Origin: Lutibacter sp.
GTDB taxonomy: Bacteria > Bacteroidota > Bacteroidia > Flavobacteriales > Flavobacteriaceae
DNA length: 64,000 bases
Direction: 5' to 3'
Assembly: GCA_002733665.1 (NCBI GenBank)
Contig: NVWM01000027.1
Coordinates: forward strand, 1-64,000
In this document: positions 7,934 through 16,160 of the stretch, in pieces
Position numbering within the stretch: the first letter of the stretch is position 1
Layout of the letters: each line of letters opens with the position of its first letter
The notes under the pieces: generated by a model
The model's database searches: none
Told to the model about the DNA's origin: nothing
What the model saw: the letters and a program-made list of their open reading frames with translations, nothing else
Program-made: the position numbers and the translations under genes

Positions 7934-10900
7934 ATGAACTTTAGAAAATTTATTTTAGTTTGTTGTATATCAGCAATATCAACGCTTTCTTTTGCACAAA
8001 AAACTGCAATTTACACACACGAATTCAAAGAGTATAATCACGCTATAGAACTCTATAAAGACAAGTCATATCTTGCATCACAACAGTTGTTCAATCAAAT
8101 TAGGGAAACGTTTGATGATACAACCGAAAAAAGAGCAAATTGTGAGTATTATATTGCAAATTGTGCTATTAGACTGAACCAAAGAGGTGCAGATGATATG
8201 ATGCTGGATTTTGTAAAAAGATATCCTACTAGTACCAAACGAAACAATGCTTTTATAGAAACAGCTGATTATTATTTTAAGGCTCGTAAATATTCGTATG
8301 CATTAAAATGGTATGGCAAAGCAAACGTTAACAGCCTATCAATCAAACAACAAGATACTTATAATTTCAAATATGGTTACGCATTGTTTGCAACCAAAAA
8401 CTACACAAAATCTAAAGAATACTTCAAAAAATTATTAGATTCTCAAGAGTACGGTTCGCAAGCAAAATACTATTATGGATATATCGCCTATTCTGATGAA
8501 GATTATGATACAGCAAATGAATATTTAGGTCAAGTTGTAACAGATGAGTCATATAAAAAAGATGTTTCATATTACTTGGCAGACATTAATTTTAAAGGCG
8601 GAAAATTCGAAAAGGCAATCGAACTTGGAGAGCCATTATTACCAAATGTTAAAAGAGAAGAACATTCACAAATTTCAAAAATTGTAGGTGAAAGTTATTT
8701 TAATCTAAAAAAATATGCTGAAGCTATTCCGCATTTAAAAAACTACAAAGGTACTCGTGGAAAATGGAACAATACCGATTATTACATGCTTGGATATGCA
8801 TATTACAAACAAGATGATTATAGCAGTGCAATTTCACACTTCAATAAAATCATCAATGGTGATAATGCCGTAGCACAAAATGCATATTATCATTTGGCGG
8901 AATGTTATTTAAAACTAGATGAAAGGTCTAAAGCCTTAAATGCTTTTAGAAGTGCTTCGCATATGGAATTTAACTCTAAATTACAGGAAGACGCTTATCT
9001 AAATTATGTAAAACTGAGTTACGAAATTGGAAACCCATATAAGAATGTGCCTGAAGTATTACAAGATTACTTAAAAAAATATCCGAAGTCAAACCACAAA
9101 AAAGAAATTGAAGATTTGATTATCAGCGCATATTTAACTTCACAAGATTATGCAGGTGCAATCAAATATCTTGAAAATAAAAAAGACACTAACAATGTTT
9201 TGTACCAAAAAGCAACATTTTATAGAGGTGTTCAAGTGTTTAACGAAAATGATTTTGATAAAGCAATTGTTAATTTTGATAAATCATTATCGCAAAACAA
9301 AGACAAAACTATTGGGATACAATCACTTTACTGGAAAGGCGAATCGAATTTTAGATTGAATAACTTTAATGATGCCTTGGCAAATTTCAATGTCTTTTCT
9401 ACCAATTCTGAAGCAATATATACATCAGAATATAAAAACATAAATTACAATCTTGCTTACACGTATTTTAACCAAAAAAAATATTTAAATGCAGGAACTG
9501 AATTTCAAAATTATATCAATACAAATCCAGAAGATGAAGTAAAACTAAACGATAGTTATGTACGTTTAGCTGACACATATTTCGTTACGAGCAGTTATCA
9601 AAACGCCATCAATACATACGATAAAATTGTACAACTTAACACTCCTGATGCAGACTACGCTCAATTTCAGAAGGCTGTTAGTTATGGGTTTATTCGTCAA
9701 GATCAACAGAAAATAGATGAATTAAATATGTTTTTAACCAACTATCCGAAGTCAAAATATCGCGATGAGGGTTACTATGTTTTGGCAAATGAATATGTAG
9801 ATGCCAACGAAACTGACAAGGCTTTAGAAAAATACGATTATTTAATTGACCATTTCAAACGCAGTCCGTTGGTTTCAAAATCTATGCTAAAAAAAGGTGT
9901 TCTTTATTATAATACTGATAGAAACGAAGAAGCACTATCAATTTACAAACAAGTTGTTAGCCAATTTCCAAATACTGCAGAAGCAAAACAAGCCGTTGCA
10001 AGTGCACGACAGATTTATGTTGATTTAGGGCGTGTTGATGAATACGCAGATTGGGTAAAAGGGATTGATTTTATAAATGTTACAGATGCAGATTTAGACA
10101 ACGATATGTACGAATCGGCAGAAAAACAATACTTGCAAAGCAATCATCAAAATGCAATTTCTGGATTTAATAAATATCTTAATAGATTTCCAAGAGGTTT
10201 ACATACACTGCACTCTCATTTCTATTTAGCGCAATCATATTATTCCGAAAAACAAATTAACAAAACAATACCTCATTACAAGTATGTAGTTGAGCAAGAG
10301 CAAAATGAATATACAGAACAAGCTCTTTCTCGCTTAGCGCAAGCATATTTAGAAGCCAAAGATTGGTCAAATGCCATTCCGATATTGGAACGACTTGAAA
10401 ACGAATCTAACGATACACAAAACAGCATTTTCGCACAGTCAAACTTGATGAAAGGTTATTACAAACAAGAAAATTATACAAATGCTGTTGAATATGCCGA
10501 TAAAGTTTTAAGTCAATCAAAAGCCGACAATCAAATGAAATCGGATGCACAAATAATTATTGCGAGAAGTGCTATTAAAACTAATAATGAATCAAAAGCA
10601 CGAAGTGCATATAAGAAAGTTGAAGCAATTGCTTCTGGCGAATTAAAAGCCGAAGCGTTGTATTACGACGCGTATTTTGAACACAATGATGGAAGCTATA
10701 GAGTTTCAAATAAAGTTGTGCAAAAAATTGCATCAGATTATTCTGCATATAAATATTGGGGAGGAAAAGGATTAATCATTATGGCTAAAAACCATTACGA
10801 ATTAAAAGATTCTTTTCAAGCAACATATATTTTAGAAAGTGTGATTAAAAACTTTTCGCAGTTTGATGATGTTGTTGAAGAAGCACAAACTGAACTCAGT

Positions 10901-10954
10901 AGAATTAAAACCGAAGAAGCAAAAACGAATTTTTCTGTTACACCAGGAAATTAG
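7934..10954 (+). CDS. Large exported tetratricopeptide-repeat protein
   Basis: About 1006 residues with an N-terminal signal peptide (MNFRKFILVCCISAISTLSFAQ), then TPR-like helical repeats through the whole length. Typical repeat cores are YYYGYIAYSDEDYDTANEYL, YMLGYAYYKQDDYSSAISHF and YYVLANEYVDANETDKALEK. The ATG at 7934 is preferred over a TTG two codons earlier because it gives the cleaner signal sequence. Such proteins usually serve as periplasmic assembly scaffolds; no partner can be named from sequence. The outer-membrane barrel gene starts 62 bp downstream on the same strand, with only a short palindrome between, so the two are likely one operon and may act together in the envelope. 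Confidence 0.85.
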   Translation: MNFRKFILVCCISAISTLSFAQKTAIYTHEFKEYNHAIELYKDKSYLASQQLFNQIRETFDDTTEKRANCEYYIANCAIRLNQRGADDMMLDFVKRYPTSTKRNNAFIETADYYFKARKYSYALKWYGKANVNSLSIKQQDTYNFKYGYALFATKNYTKSKEYFKKLLDSQEYGSQAKYYYGYIAYSDEDYDTANEYLGQVVTDESYKKDVSYYLADINFKGGKFEKAIELGEPLLPNVKREEHSQISKIVGESYFNLKKYAEAIPHLKNYKGTRGKWNNTDYYMLGYAYYKQDDYSSAISHFNKIINGDNAVAQNAYYHLAECYLKLDERSKALNAFRSASHMEFNSKLQEDAYLNYVKLSYEIGNPYKNVPEVLQDYLKKYPKSNHKKEIEDLIISAYLTSQDYAGAIKYLENKKDTNNVLYQKATFYRGVQVFNENDFDKAIVNFDKSLSQNKDKTIGIQSLYWKGESNFRLNNFNDALANFNVFSTNSEAIYTSEYKNINYNLAYTYFNQKKYLNAGTEFQNYINTNPEDEVKLNDSYVRLADTYFVTSSYQNAINTYDKIVQLNTPDADYAQFQKAVSYGFIRQDQQKIDELNMFLTNYPKSKYRDEGYYVLANEYVDANETDKALEKYDYLIDHFKRSPLVSKSMLKKGVLYYNTDRNEEALSIYKQVVSQFPNTAEAKQAVASARQIYVDLGRVDEYADWVKGIDFINVTDADLDNDMYESAEKQYLQSNHQNAISGFNKYLNRFPRGLHTLHSHFYLAQSYYSEKQINKTIPHYKYVVEQEQNEYTEQALSRLAQAYLEAKDWSNAIPILERLENESNDTQNSIFAQSNLMKGYYKQENYTNAVEYADKVLSQSKADNQMKSDAQIIIARSAIKTNNESKARSAYKKVEAIASGELKAEALYYDAYFEHNDGSYRVSNKVVQKIASDYSAYKYWGGKGLIIMAKNHYELKDSFQATYILESVIKNFSQFDDVVEEAQTELSRIKTEEAKTNFSVTPGN

Positions 10955-10980
10955 CATTCACTTCACAATCACATTAATAC

Positions 10981-10998
10981 AAGGGACTTAAGTCCCTT
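10981..10998. repeat. Perfect 18-bp palindrome between the TPR and barrel genes
   Basis: AAGGGACTTAAGTCCCTT is a perfect palindrome located 26 bp after the TPR stop and 18 bp before the barrel start. It has no T-run, so it is not a classic terminator. Confidence 0.7.
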
Positions 10999-11016
10999 GC
11001 GAAAAAACAAAAAACA

Positions 11017-12738
11017 ATGAATAAAAATCTGATACTACTATTCATCACATTAATCTCAACAACGCTCTTCGCACAAGAAGAAAGCGTTAGAGACACATTA
11101 AATACAGGCGAAATAAATGTTGTAAAACCATATACACCAACAATTTCTGACGCATTTAAAATAAAGGAGAATCCAACATTAGACTATACAGACATTCCTA
11201 AAGATAGCGTTTCATATACCATCAATTCTGTTCCTGTTGCCTCAACTTTTACACCTGTAAAAGGGAAAGCAAAGGGAGTTGCAAAAGAAAAATTAGATAA
11301 AATATATGCAAACTATGTATCTGTTGGATTTGGGAATAACACAACACCATTTTTAGAGGCTTACATTCACTCAAGTAGTACAAGAAATAATGATTATGGT
11401 GTGTTTATCAATCATCTTTCTTCAAAAGGAAATGTAAAAGATGTATTACTTGATAATAATTTTTCTGACACCAAAGTGAATTTATATTACAAGCAATTTG
11501 ATCGTGATTATAATTGGGAAATAAATGCAGGGCTAAAACATCAAATCAATAATTGGTATGGATTGCCAAAAGATATAACTTATAGTGAACCGTACCTAAA
11601 TAGCATTGACCCTAAACAAAAATACTTCAATGTTTTTGCTGGCGGTAAATTACATTTTGAAGATGGAATTTTTAAAGGCGGAAAAGTTGAACTCAACCAG
11701 TTTTCTGACAATTATAATAGTAATGAAATTCATTTATTGGTTCAACCAAAAGTAGAATTTCCGATTTCTTCTGAATTGATAAACACTACTGCTACGATTG
11801 AGTTTCTTAGCGGAAAATTCAATCAAAATTACACAACAATTAACAATATAAATCACAATTTTTTAAAACTAGGAATTGCTCCAAACTTCAAAGTTTTACG
11901 AGATGATTTAACTGTAAATTTAGGTGCAAGAATTTATTATAGTTTTGATTTAGAAAACAGCGTAAACAAGTTTTTTGCGTATCCAAATGTAACAGCATCT
12001 TACAAAATTTCTGAAGAAACATTAATTGCTTATGCAGGAATTACAGGAGATTTACATTTAAATAGTTTTAGAGAGTTTGCGCAAGACAATCCATTTGTTT
12101 CTCCAACATTAAACGTTTCTCAAACTGATAAACAATACAATGCATACATTGGTGCAAAAGGTCAATTAAACGCTGATGTAAGTTATAATTTCAAAGCATC
12201 ATTTATAAACGAAAGAGGAAAACCTTTATACATTCAAAACCCTTCAAAAACTGATGGAGTTATAACAACAACTAATAGTTATGAATTAGGAAACTCATTT
12301 AAAGTTATTTATGATAATGTAAAAACATTGGCTGTTTCTGGGGAATTAAATATTGATTTTTCTAAAGATTTTAAATTTGGTGGTACTGTAGAATTTGACA
12401 ATTACACAACCAAAACAGAAGACGAAGCATGGAATCTACCAACTATAAAAGCGGCTTTATTTGCTGACTATCACAACAACAAATGGTTTGCAGGAAGTAA
12501 CCTTTATTTTGTAGGGAAACGTTATGATTTTGTTACACCATTTGTTGGCTTAGGAGAAAAAGTAGAATTAGATTCTTTTATAGATCTTAACCTAAAAGGA
12601 GGTTATGTATTTACTGATAGATTGACTGCTTTTGCTAAAGCAAACAATGTCTTAAGTACCAATAACCAACGTTACGCTAACTTTGATACGCAAGGAATTC
12701 AAGTATTGTTAGGAATTACGTATAAATTTGACTTTTAG
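11017..12738 (+). CDS. Outer-membrane beta-barrel protein, TonB-receptor-like, without plug
   Basis: A 573-residue protein with signal peptide MNKNLILLFITLISTTLFAQ. A short periplasmic stretch (about 21-100) containing GEINVVKPYTPTISDAFKIK is followed by alternating hydrophobic/polar strands with aromatic girdle residues, ending in the typical terminal strand GIQVLLGITYKFDF. It resembles the barrel half of TonB-dependent receptors, and similar proteins are often annotated so, but I see no complete plug domain. It is probably co-expressed with the TPR protein upstream. Substrate and energy coupling are unknown. A weak inverted repeat at about 12748-12777 may end the transcript. Confidence 0.8.
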   Translation: MNKNLILLFITLISTTLFAQEESVRDTLNTGEINVVKPYTPTISDAFKIKENPTLDYTDIPKDSVSYTINSVPVASTFTPVKGKAKGVAKEKLDKIYANYVSVGFGNNTTPFLEAYIHSSSTRNNDYGVFINHLSSKGNVKDVLLDNNFSDTKVNLYYKQFDRDYNWEINAGLKHQINNWYGLPKDITYSEPYLNSIDPKQKYFNVFAGGKLHFEDGIFKGGKVELNQFSDNYNSNEIHLLVQPKVEFPISSELINTTATIEFLSGKFNQNYTTINNINHNFLKLGIAPNFKVLRDDLTVNLGARIYYSFDLENSVNKFFAYPNVTASYKISEETLIAYAGITGDLHLNSFREFAQDNPFVSPTLNVSQTDKQYNAYIGAKGQLNADVSYNFKASFINERGKPLYIQNPSKTDGVITTTNSYELGNSFKVIYDNVKTLAVSGELNIDFSKDFKFGGTVEFDNYTTKTEDEAWNLPTIKAALFADYHNNKWFAGSNLYFVGKRYDFVTPFVGLGEKVELDSFIDLNLKGGYVFTDRLTAFAKANNVLSTNNQRYANFDTQGIQVLLGITYKFDF

Positions 12739-12796
12739 GCGAAAAAAGAAAGCACAAACTAAGTGTTTATGCTTTTCATTCTCTTTAAAAAAAGTT

Positions 12797-13387
12797 TTAC
12801 TGCTTAGTTAACACCAATAATTCTGGTATTATTTGTTCTAAAATACCATTTGGACAATCAATTTCTGGGTCAATCATACGACTTACTCGACTAGGTTTTA
12901 AATATGATTTCATTTGAGTATTACTGTTAAATAGAGCAATTGCAACATCTCCTATTCTTCCACAATAACCTTCAGTATCTCCATAATAAGAAAACGTATA
13001 GCTTAGATCTCCAACATTATTTGTTTCAAAAAGAAATCCTTCTAAATGCACATCATCATCTAAAACCAATAACGTATCCTCTATTACAACATTTGTAATT
13101 ACATCAATTATTTTATGTCTCATTAATAATTTATCTTGTAGAATATTATATTCTTCATCAAAAATAACAGTCTTTTCTGTAATTACAAATGTATATTCTT
13201 TATTATCTAAAGTTCCTTTCCAAGTTCCTACATAATTATCTAATACATTGTTTACATCTTTGATATAGGTAGTTTCTCCCTCTTCTACATTGTCAAAATA
13301 ATTAACTACTTCTTCTACAGGAACAATTTGTGCTTTACAACTTTTACATAATAGGACAATTAATCCCAAACATATTAACTTTTTCAT
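12797..13387 (-). CDS. DUF6705-like exported protein
   Basis: About 196 residues from the ATG at 13387; an ATG eight codons earlier would only prepend MKCYQKNN to the signal sequence. MKKLICLGLIVLLCKSCKAQ is a signal peptide with a possible lipobox. The segment VVNYFDNVEEGETTYIKDVN, then NVLDNYVGTWKGT, resembles the flavobacterial family DUF6705, whose function is unknown. The body has alternating strands (KEYTFVITEKTV, YTFSYYGD) consistent with a small lipocalin-like or beta-sandwich fold, which is inference. It converges on the barrel gene and stands alone. Confidence 0.7.
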   Translation of the reverse strand: MKKLICLGLIVLLCKSCKAQIVPVEEVVNYFDNVEEGETTYIKDVNNVLDNYVGTWKGTLDNKEYTFVITEKTVIFDEEYNILQDKLLMRHKIIDVITNVVIEDTLLVLDDDVHLEGFLFETNNVGDLSYTFSYYGDTEGYCGRIGDVAIALFNSNTQMKSYLKPSRVSRMIDPEIDCPNGILEQIIPELLVLTKQ

Positions 13388-13502
13388 ATTGTTTTTTTGA
13401 TAGCATTTCAATTGATAAATTTAGTGAAAATTTGATTGATGTTAAATAATTTCTTGATGCATATTTTTTCCGTAGTTTTATGCTCTTAAAAACTTTAACT
13501 AA

Positions 13503-14927
13503 ATGAAACACTACTTTTTAGCAGTTTTTGCTGCACTATTATTAATTTCTTGTAACGAAAAAGCAACAACATCAATAGTGAAAAATGAAACTGTAAACAA
13601 AACAGACTCAATCGCTATCAAGCAATTTTTCAACACTGCACTTTCAGATGGTGCTGCTTATGAATGGTTAAGAGACTTGACTCAAAATATTGGTGGTCGT
13701 TTGTCTGGTTCTCCAGAAGCACAAATGGCTGTAGAATGGGGAGAAAAGTTGATGAAAGATGAAGGTTTTGACAAAGTTTGGCTTCAACCAGTTATGGTCC
13801 CTCATTGGGTTAGAGGAGAAAAAGAAGTAGCAAATTACTCAGTAAATGGTGCTAAAGTGAATGTTCCAGTATGCGCACTTGGTGGTTCTATTGCAACACC
13901 AAATAATGGAGTTACTGCAGAAGTTATAGAAGTACAAAGTGTTGAAGAAGCAGAAGCATTAGGAGAAAAAATGCGTGGAAAAATAATTTTTTACAATCGC
14001 CCTTTTGATGCAACTTTGATTAATACTGGTGAAGCTTATGGTGGATGTGTTGGGCAACGCTATTCTGGAGCAAAGATTCCTGGAAAATTTGGCGCTTTAG
14101 GAACTATCGTTCGCTCAATGTCTTCAAGACAAGATGACTACCCTCATACTGGAGTTATGAGTTATGGAGATATTCCGTCTGAAGAATATATTCCTACTGC
14201 TGCAATCAGTACAAATGCTGCTGTTTTACTGAGTAAGCATTTAAAAGAAAACCCGAATTTAAAATTTTATTTCAAGCAAAGTTGCGAAACATTACCTGAC
14301 GCTCCTTCGTTCAATGTAATTGGTGAGATTACAGGAAGTGAATTCCCTAATAAATACATTACTGTTGGTGGTCATTTAGATTCTTGGGATTTAGGTGAAG
14401 GCGCACATGATGATGGAACAGGTATAGTTCATTCTATTGAAGTTTTAAGTCTTTTAAAAAGAACTGGAATCAAACCAAAACATACAATTAGAGCCGTTTT
14501 ATTTATGAATGAAGAAAATGGAACTCGTGGTGCAAAGAAATATGCTGCAGAAGCAAAATTAAAAAATGAAATTCACGTTGCTGCTTTAGAATCTGATTTT
14601 GGAGGGCATACTCCTAGAGGTTTTTCTTATGATGGAAATGATCAAAACGAAGAATTATTTATGAGTTGGAAAGCATTATTGGAGCCATACGGATTAACTG
14701 ATTGGTCAAAAGGTGGTGCTGGAGCAGATATTACTCCGCTTAAAAACGAAACCATAACTTTATCTGGTTACAGACCAGATTCTCAACGCTATTTTGATTA
14801 CCATCATACCGAGATTGATACTTTTGATAAAGTAAACCTTAGAGAACTTGAATTAGGGAGTGCTGCAATGACTTCTTTAATCTATCTTATGGATAAATAT
14901 TTGGATGTTGAGCCTGTGAAGAAATAA
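13503..14927 (+). CDS. M28-family zinc peptidase lipoprotein (carboxypeptidase Q-like)
   Basis: 474 residues with lipoprotein signal MKHYFLAVFAALLLISC. The M28 catalytic domain carries the usual dinuclear zinc ligands: His in GGHLDSWD (about residue 291), Asp in HDDGTG (about 303), the catalytic and bridging Glu pair in MNEENGTRG (about 337), Asp in LESDFGG (about 364) and His in YHHTEID (about 434). Residues about 110-270 include a PA-type insert, as in plasma glutamate carboxypeptidase/carboxypeptidase Q. It likely removes amino acids from peptides in the periplasm or at the surface. A cupin gene follows after seven bases and may be co-transcribed. Confidence 0.92.
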   Translation: MKHYFLAVFAALLLISCNEKATTSIVKNETVNKTDSIAIKQFFNTALSDGAAYEWLRDLTQNIGGRLSGSPEAQMAVEWGEKLMKDEGFDKVWLQPVMVPHWVRGEKEVANYSVNGAKVNVPVCALGGSIATPNNGVTAEVIEVQSVEEAEALGEKMRGKIIFYNRPFDATLINTGEAYGGCVGQRYSGAKIPGKFGALGTIVRSMSSRQDDYPHTGVMSYGDIPSEEYIPTAAISTNAAVLLSKHLKENPNLKFYFKQSCETLPDAPSFNVIGEITGSEFPNKYITVGGHLDSWDLGEGAHDDGTGIVHSIEVLSLLKRTGIKPKHTIRAVLFMNEENGTRGAKKYAAEAKLKNEIHVAALESDFGGHTPRGFSYDGNDQNEELFMSWKALLEPYGLTDWSKGGAGADITPLKNETITLSGYRPDSQRYFDYHHTEIDTFDKVNLRELELGSAAMTSLIYLMDKYLDVEPVKK

Positions 14928-14934
14928 GAATTTT

Positions 14935-15309
14935 ATGGACAATAAACTAATACATTTAGAAGATTCATTTTCTACAGTTAGTGCTTTTTTCTCACCAAAA
15001 ATAATTGGTGAAGTAAACAATGAATTTGTTAAGATTGCAAAAATAAAAGGTGAAGACATTCCGTGGCATAATCATAAAAATGAAGATGGACTATTTTTAA
15101 TTCTTGAAGGCTTACTCCTAATGGAAATTGAAAATGAATCAAGTTTTACAATGAATACAGGAGATATGTATATTGTCAAAAAAGGTGTTAACCATCGAGT
15201 ATCATCTACTGAAGAATGTAAGATACTATTGATTGAAAGTAAAACGACTAAACATACTGGTGAAATAGTTTCTAAAGTTACTAAGAGTTTAGAAGACCAA
15301 TCTTATTAA
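14935..15309 (+). CDS. Small cupin-domain protein
   Basis: A 124-residue single-domain cupin. Motif 1 is recognisable as PWHNHKNEDGLFLILEG (metal-binding His pair and Glu), and motif 2 as GDMYIVKKGVNHRVSSTEE with its His. Short single cupins of this type bind a metal and are commonly annotated as mannose-6-phosphate isomerase-like, but the reaction cannot be read here. No signal peptide is seen, so it is cytoplasmic. It sits between the M28 peptidase and the glycosylase-family gene with gaps of seven and two bases, so the three form a likely operon. Confidence 0.82.
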   Translation: MDNKLIHLEDSFSTVSAFFSPKIIGEVNNEFVKIAKIKGEDIPWHNHKNEDGLFLILEGLLLMEIENESSFTMNTGDMYIVKKGVNHRVSSTEECKILLIESKTTKHTGEIVSKVTKSLEDQSY

Positions 15310-15311
15310 CT

Positions 15312-16034
15312 TTGTTTTTCCACAAGCATCCATATGAGCCATTTATCAAAAACGATACAGAGAAACTAATCGTTGGCACTTTACCTCCTCCTCGATTTAC
15401 CACAGGAGAATTGATAAAACAAGATGTTGATTTTTGCTATGGTAGTTATTACAATTCACTTTGGCTGTATATTAATAAAATTCATGATTTAGATTTAGAT
15501 TTTGAAAATACAAATAGAGCCATTGAACAACGAAAAAACTTTTTAATAAAACATAAAATTGGTGTTTGTGACATTGTGGATTCTTGTAAAAGAGATAAAA
15601 TTGATGCTTCAGATCTTGGGATGCAAAATATTCAATTACGCAACTTAATTGGTTATCTAAACAAGTTCCCAACCATCAACACATTACTTTTTACTGGCGG
15701 GAATTCTAAAAATGGTCCTGAATATTTTTTCAGAAAACACTTAAAAGAGCACAATTTGAAATTGGAAGTAGTTTCAAATACAGTTCCAAGAATACATCAG
15801 TTTAAAATACCACGTCACCCTGAACTTGTTTCAGGGTCGCATAAAAAGGGTGAGATTCCGAAACAAGTTTGGAATGACGATTTCCGAATCATAAAAACTG
15901 TTTCTTTAACTTCACCTTCTGGTTCGGCAAATAGAGCCATTGGATCTATGGAATTATATAAAAATATGAAGAATGAAAACTCGAAGTTTACAACTTTTGA
16001 TTTCAGAGTGTTACAATACAGAAATTGGTTTTAA
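15312..16034 (+). CDS. Uracil-DNA-glycosylase-family protein with an in-frame palindromic insertion
   Basis: 240 residues from a TTG start directly after the cupin stop (MFFHKHPYEPFI). The LIVGTLPPPRFTTG segment and the C-terminal LTSPSGSANRAIGS loop are typical of a UDG/Mug-superfamily group common in Bacteroidota, expected to excise damaged bases. GVCDIVDSCKRDKIDASD is also conserved in that group. Between HQFKI and RIIKTVSL lie about 22 extra residues, including RHPELVSGS and EIPKQVWND. They are the translation of the repeat at 15813-15879. The insertion lies just before the catalytic-loop strand, so its effect on activity is an open question. The frame is intact on both sides. Confidence 0.85.
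   Translation: MFFHKHPYEPFIKNDTEKLIVGTLPPPRFTTGELIKQDVDFCYGSYYNSLWLYINKIHDLDLDFENTNRAIEQRKNFLIKHKIGVCDIVDSCKRDKIDASDLGMQNIQLRNLIGYLNKFPTINTLLFTGGNSKNGPEYFFRKHLKEHNLKLEVVSNTVPRIHQFKIPRHPELVSGSHKKGEIPKQVWNDDFRIIKTVSLTSPSGSANRAIGSMELYKNMKNENSKFTTFDFRVLQYRNWF
15813..15879. repeat. 67-bp palindromic element (GAACTTGTTTC type) inside the glycosylase-family gene
   Basis: Runs from CGTCACCCTGAACTTGTTTC to CCGAAACAAG plus TTTGGAATGACG, with the two arms complementary around an unpaired centre. The element inside trpF (24865-24931) has exactly the same length, orientation and reading phase relative to its host gene. The trpA-trpB gap holds a third copy. Confidence 0.88.
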
Positions 16035-16047
16035 AAATATTACCAAC

Positions 16048-16072
16048 TGTCATTCCTAGAAAGGCAGGGACT
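16048..16072. repeat. Half copy of the CCTGC-type repeat
   Basis: TGTCATTCCTAGAAAGGCAG followed by GGACT, a degenerate half of the element at 1238-1315, lying 14 bp after the glycosylase-family stop codon. Confidence 0.6.
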
Positions 16073-16160
16073 ATTTATTTGTTTATTTAATTTTTTAAGC
16101 CACAATATTCAACAAAACATAAAAATATTTTTTTATATACCCCTTAAACAACAATGTATC

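Noticed and set aside
11017-12738. Barrel protein as a full TonB-dependent receptor
   Set aside because: No plug domain or TonB box could be identified in the short N-terminal region, so only a barrel call is made.
12748-12777. AAAGCA..TGCTTT inverted repeat after the barrel gene as a terminator
   Set aside because: Short interrupted stem and an imperfect T tract, so not listed as a feature.
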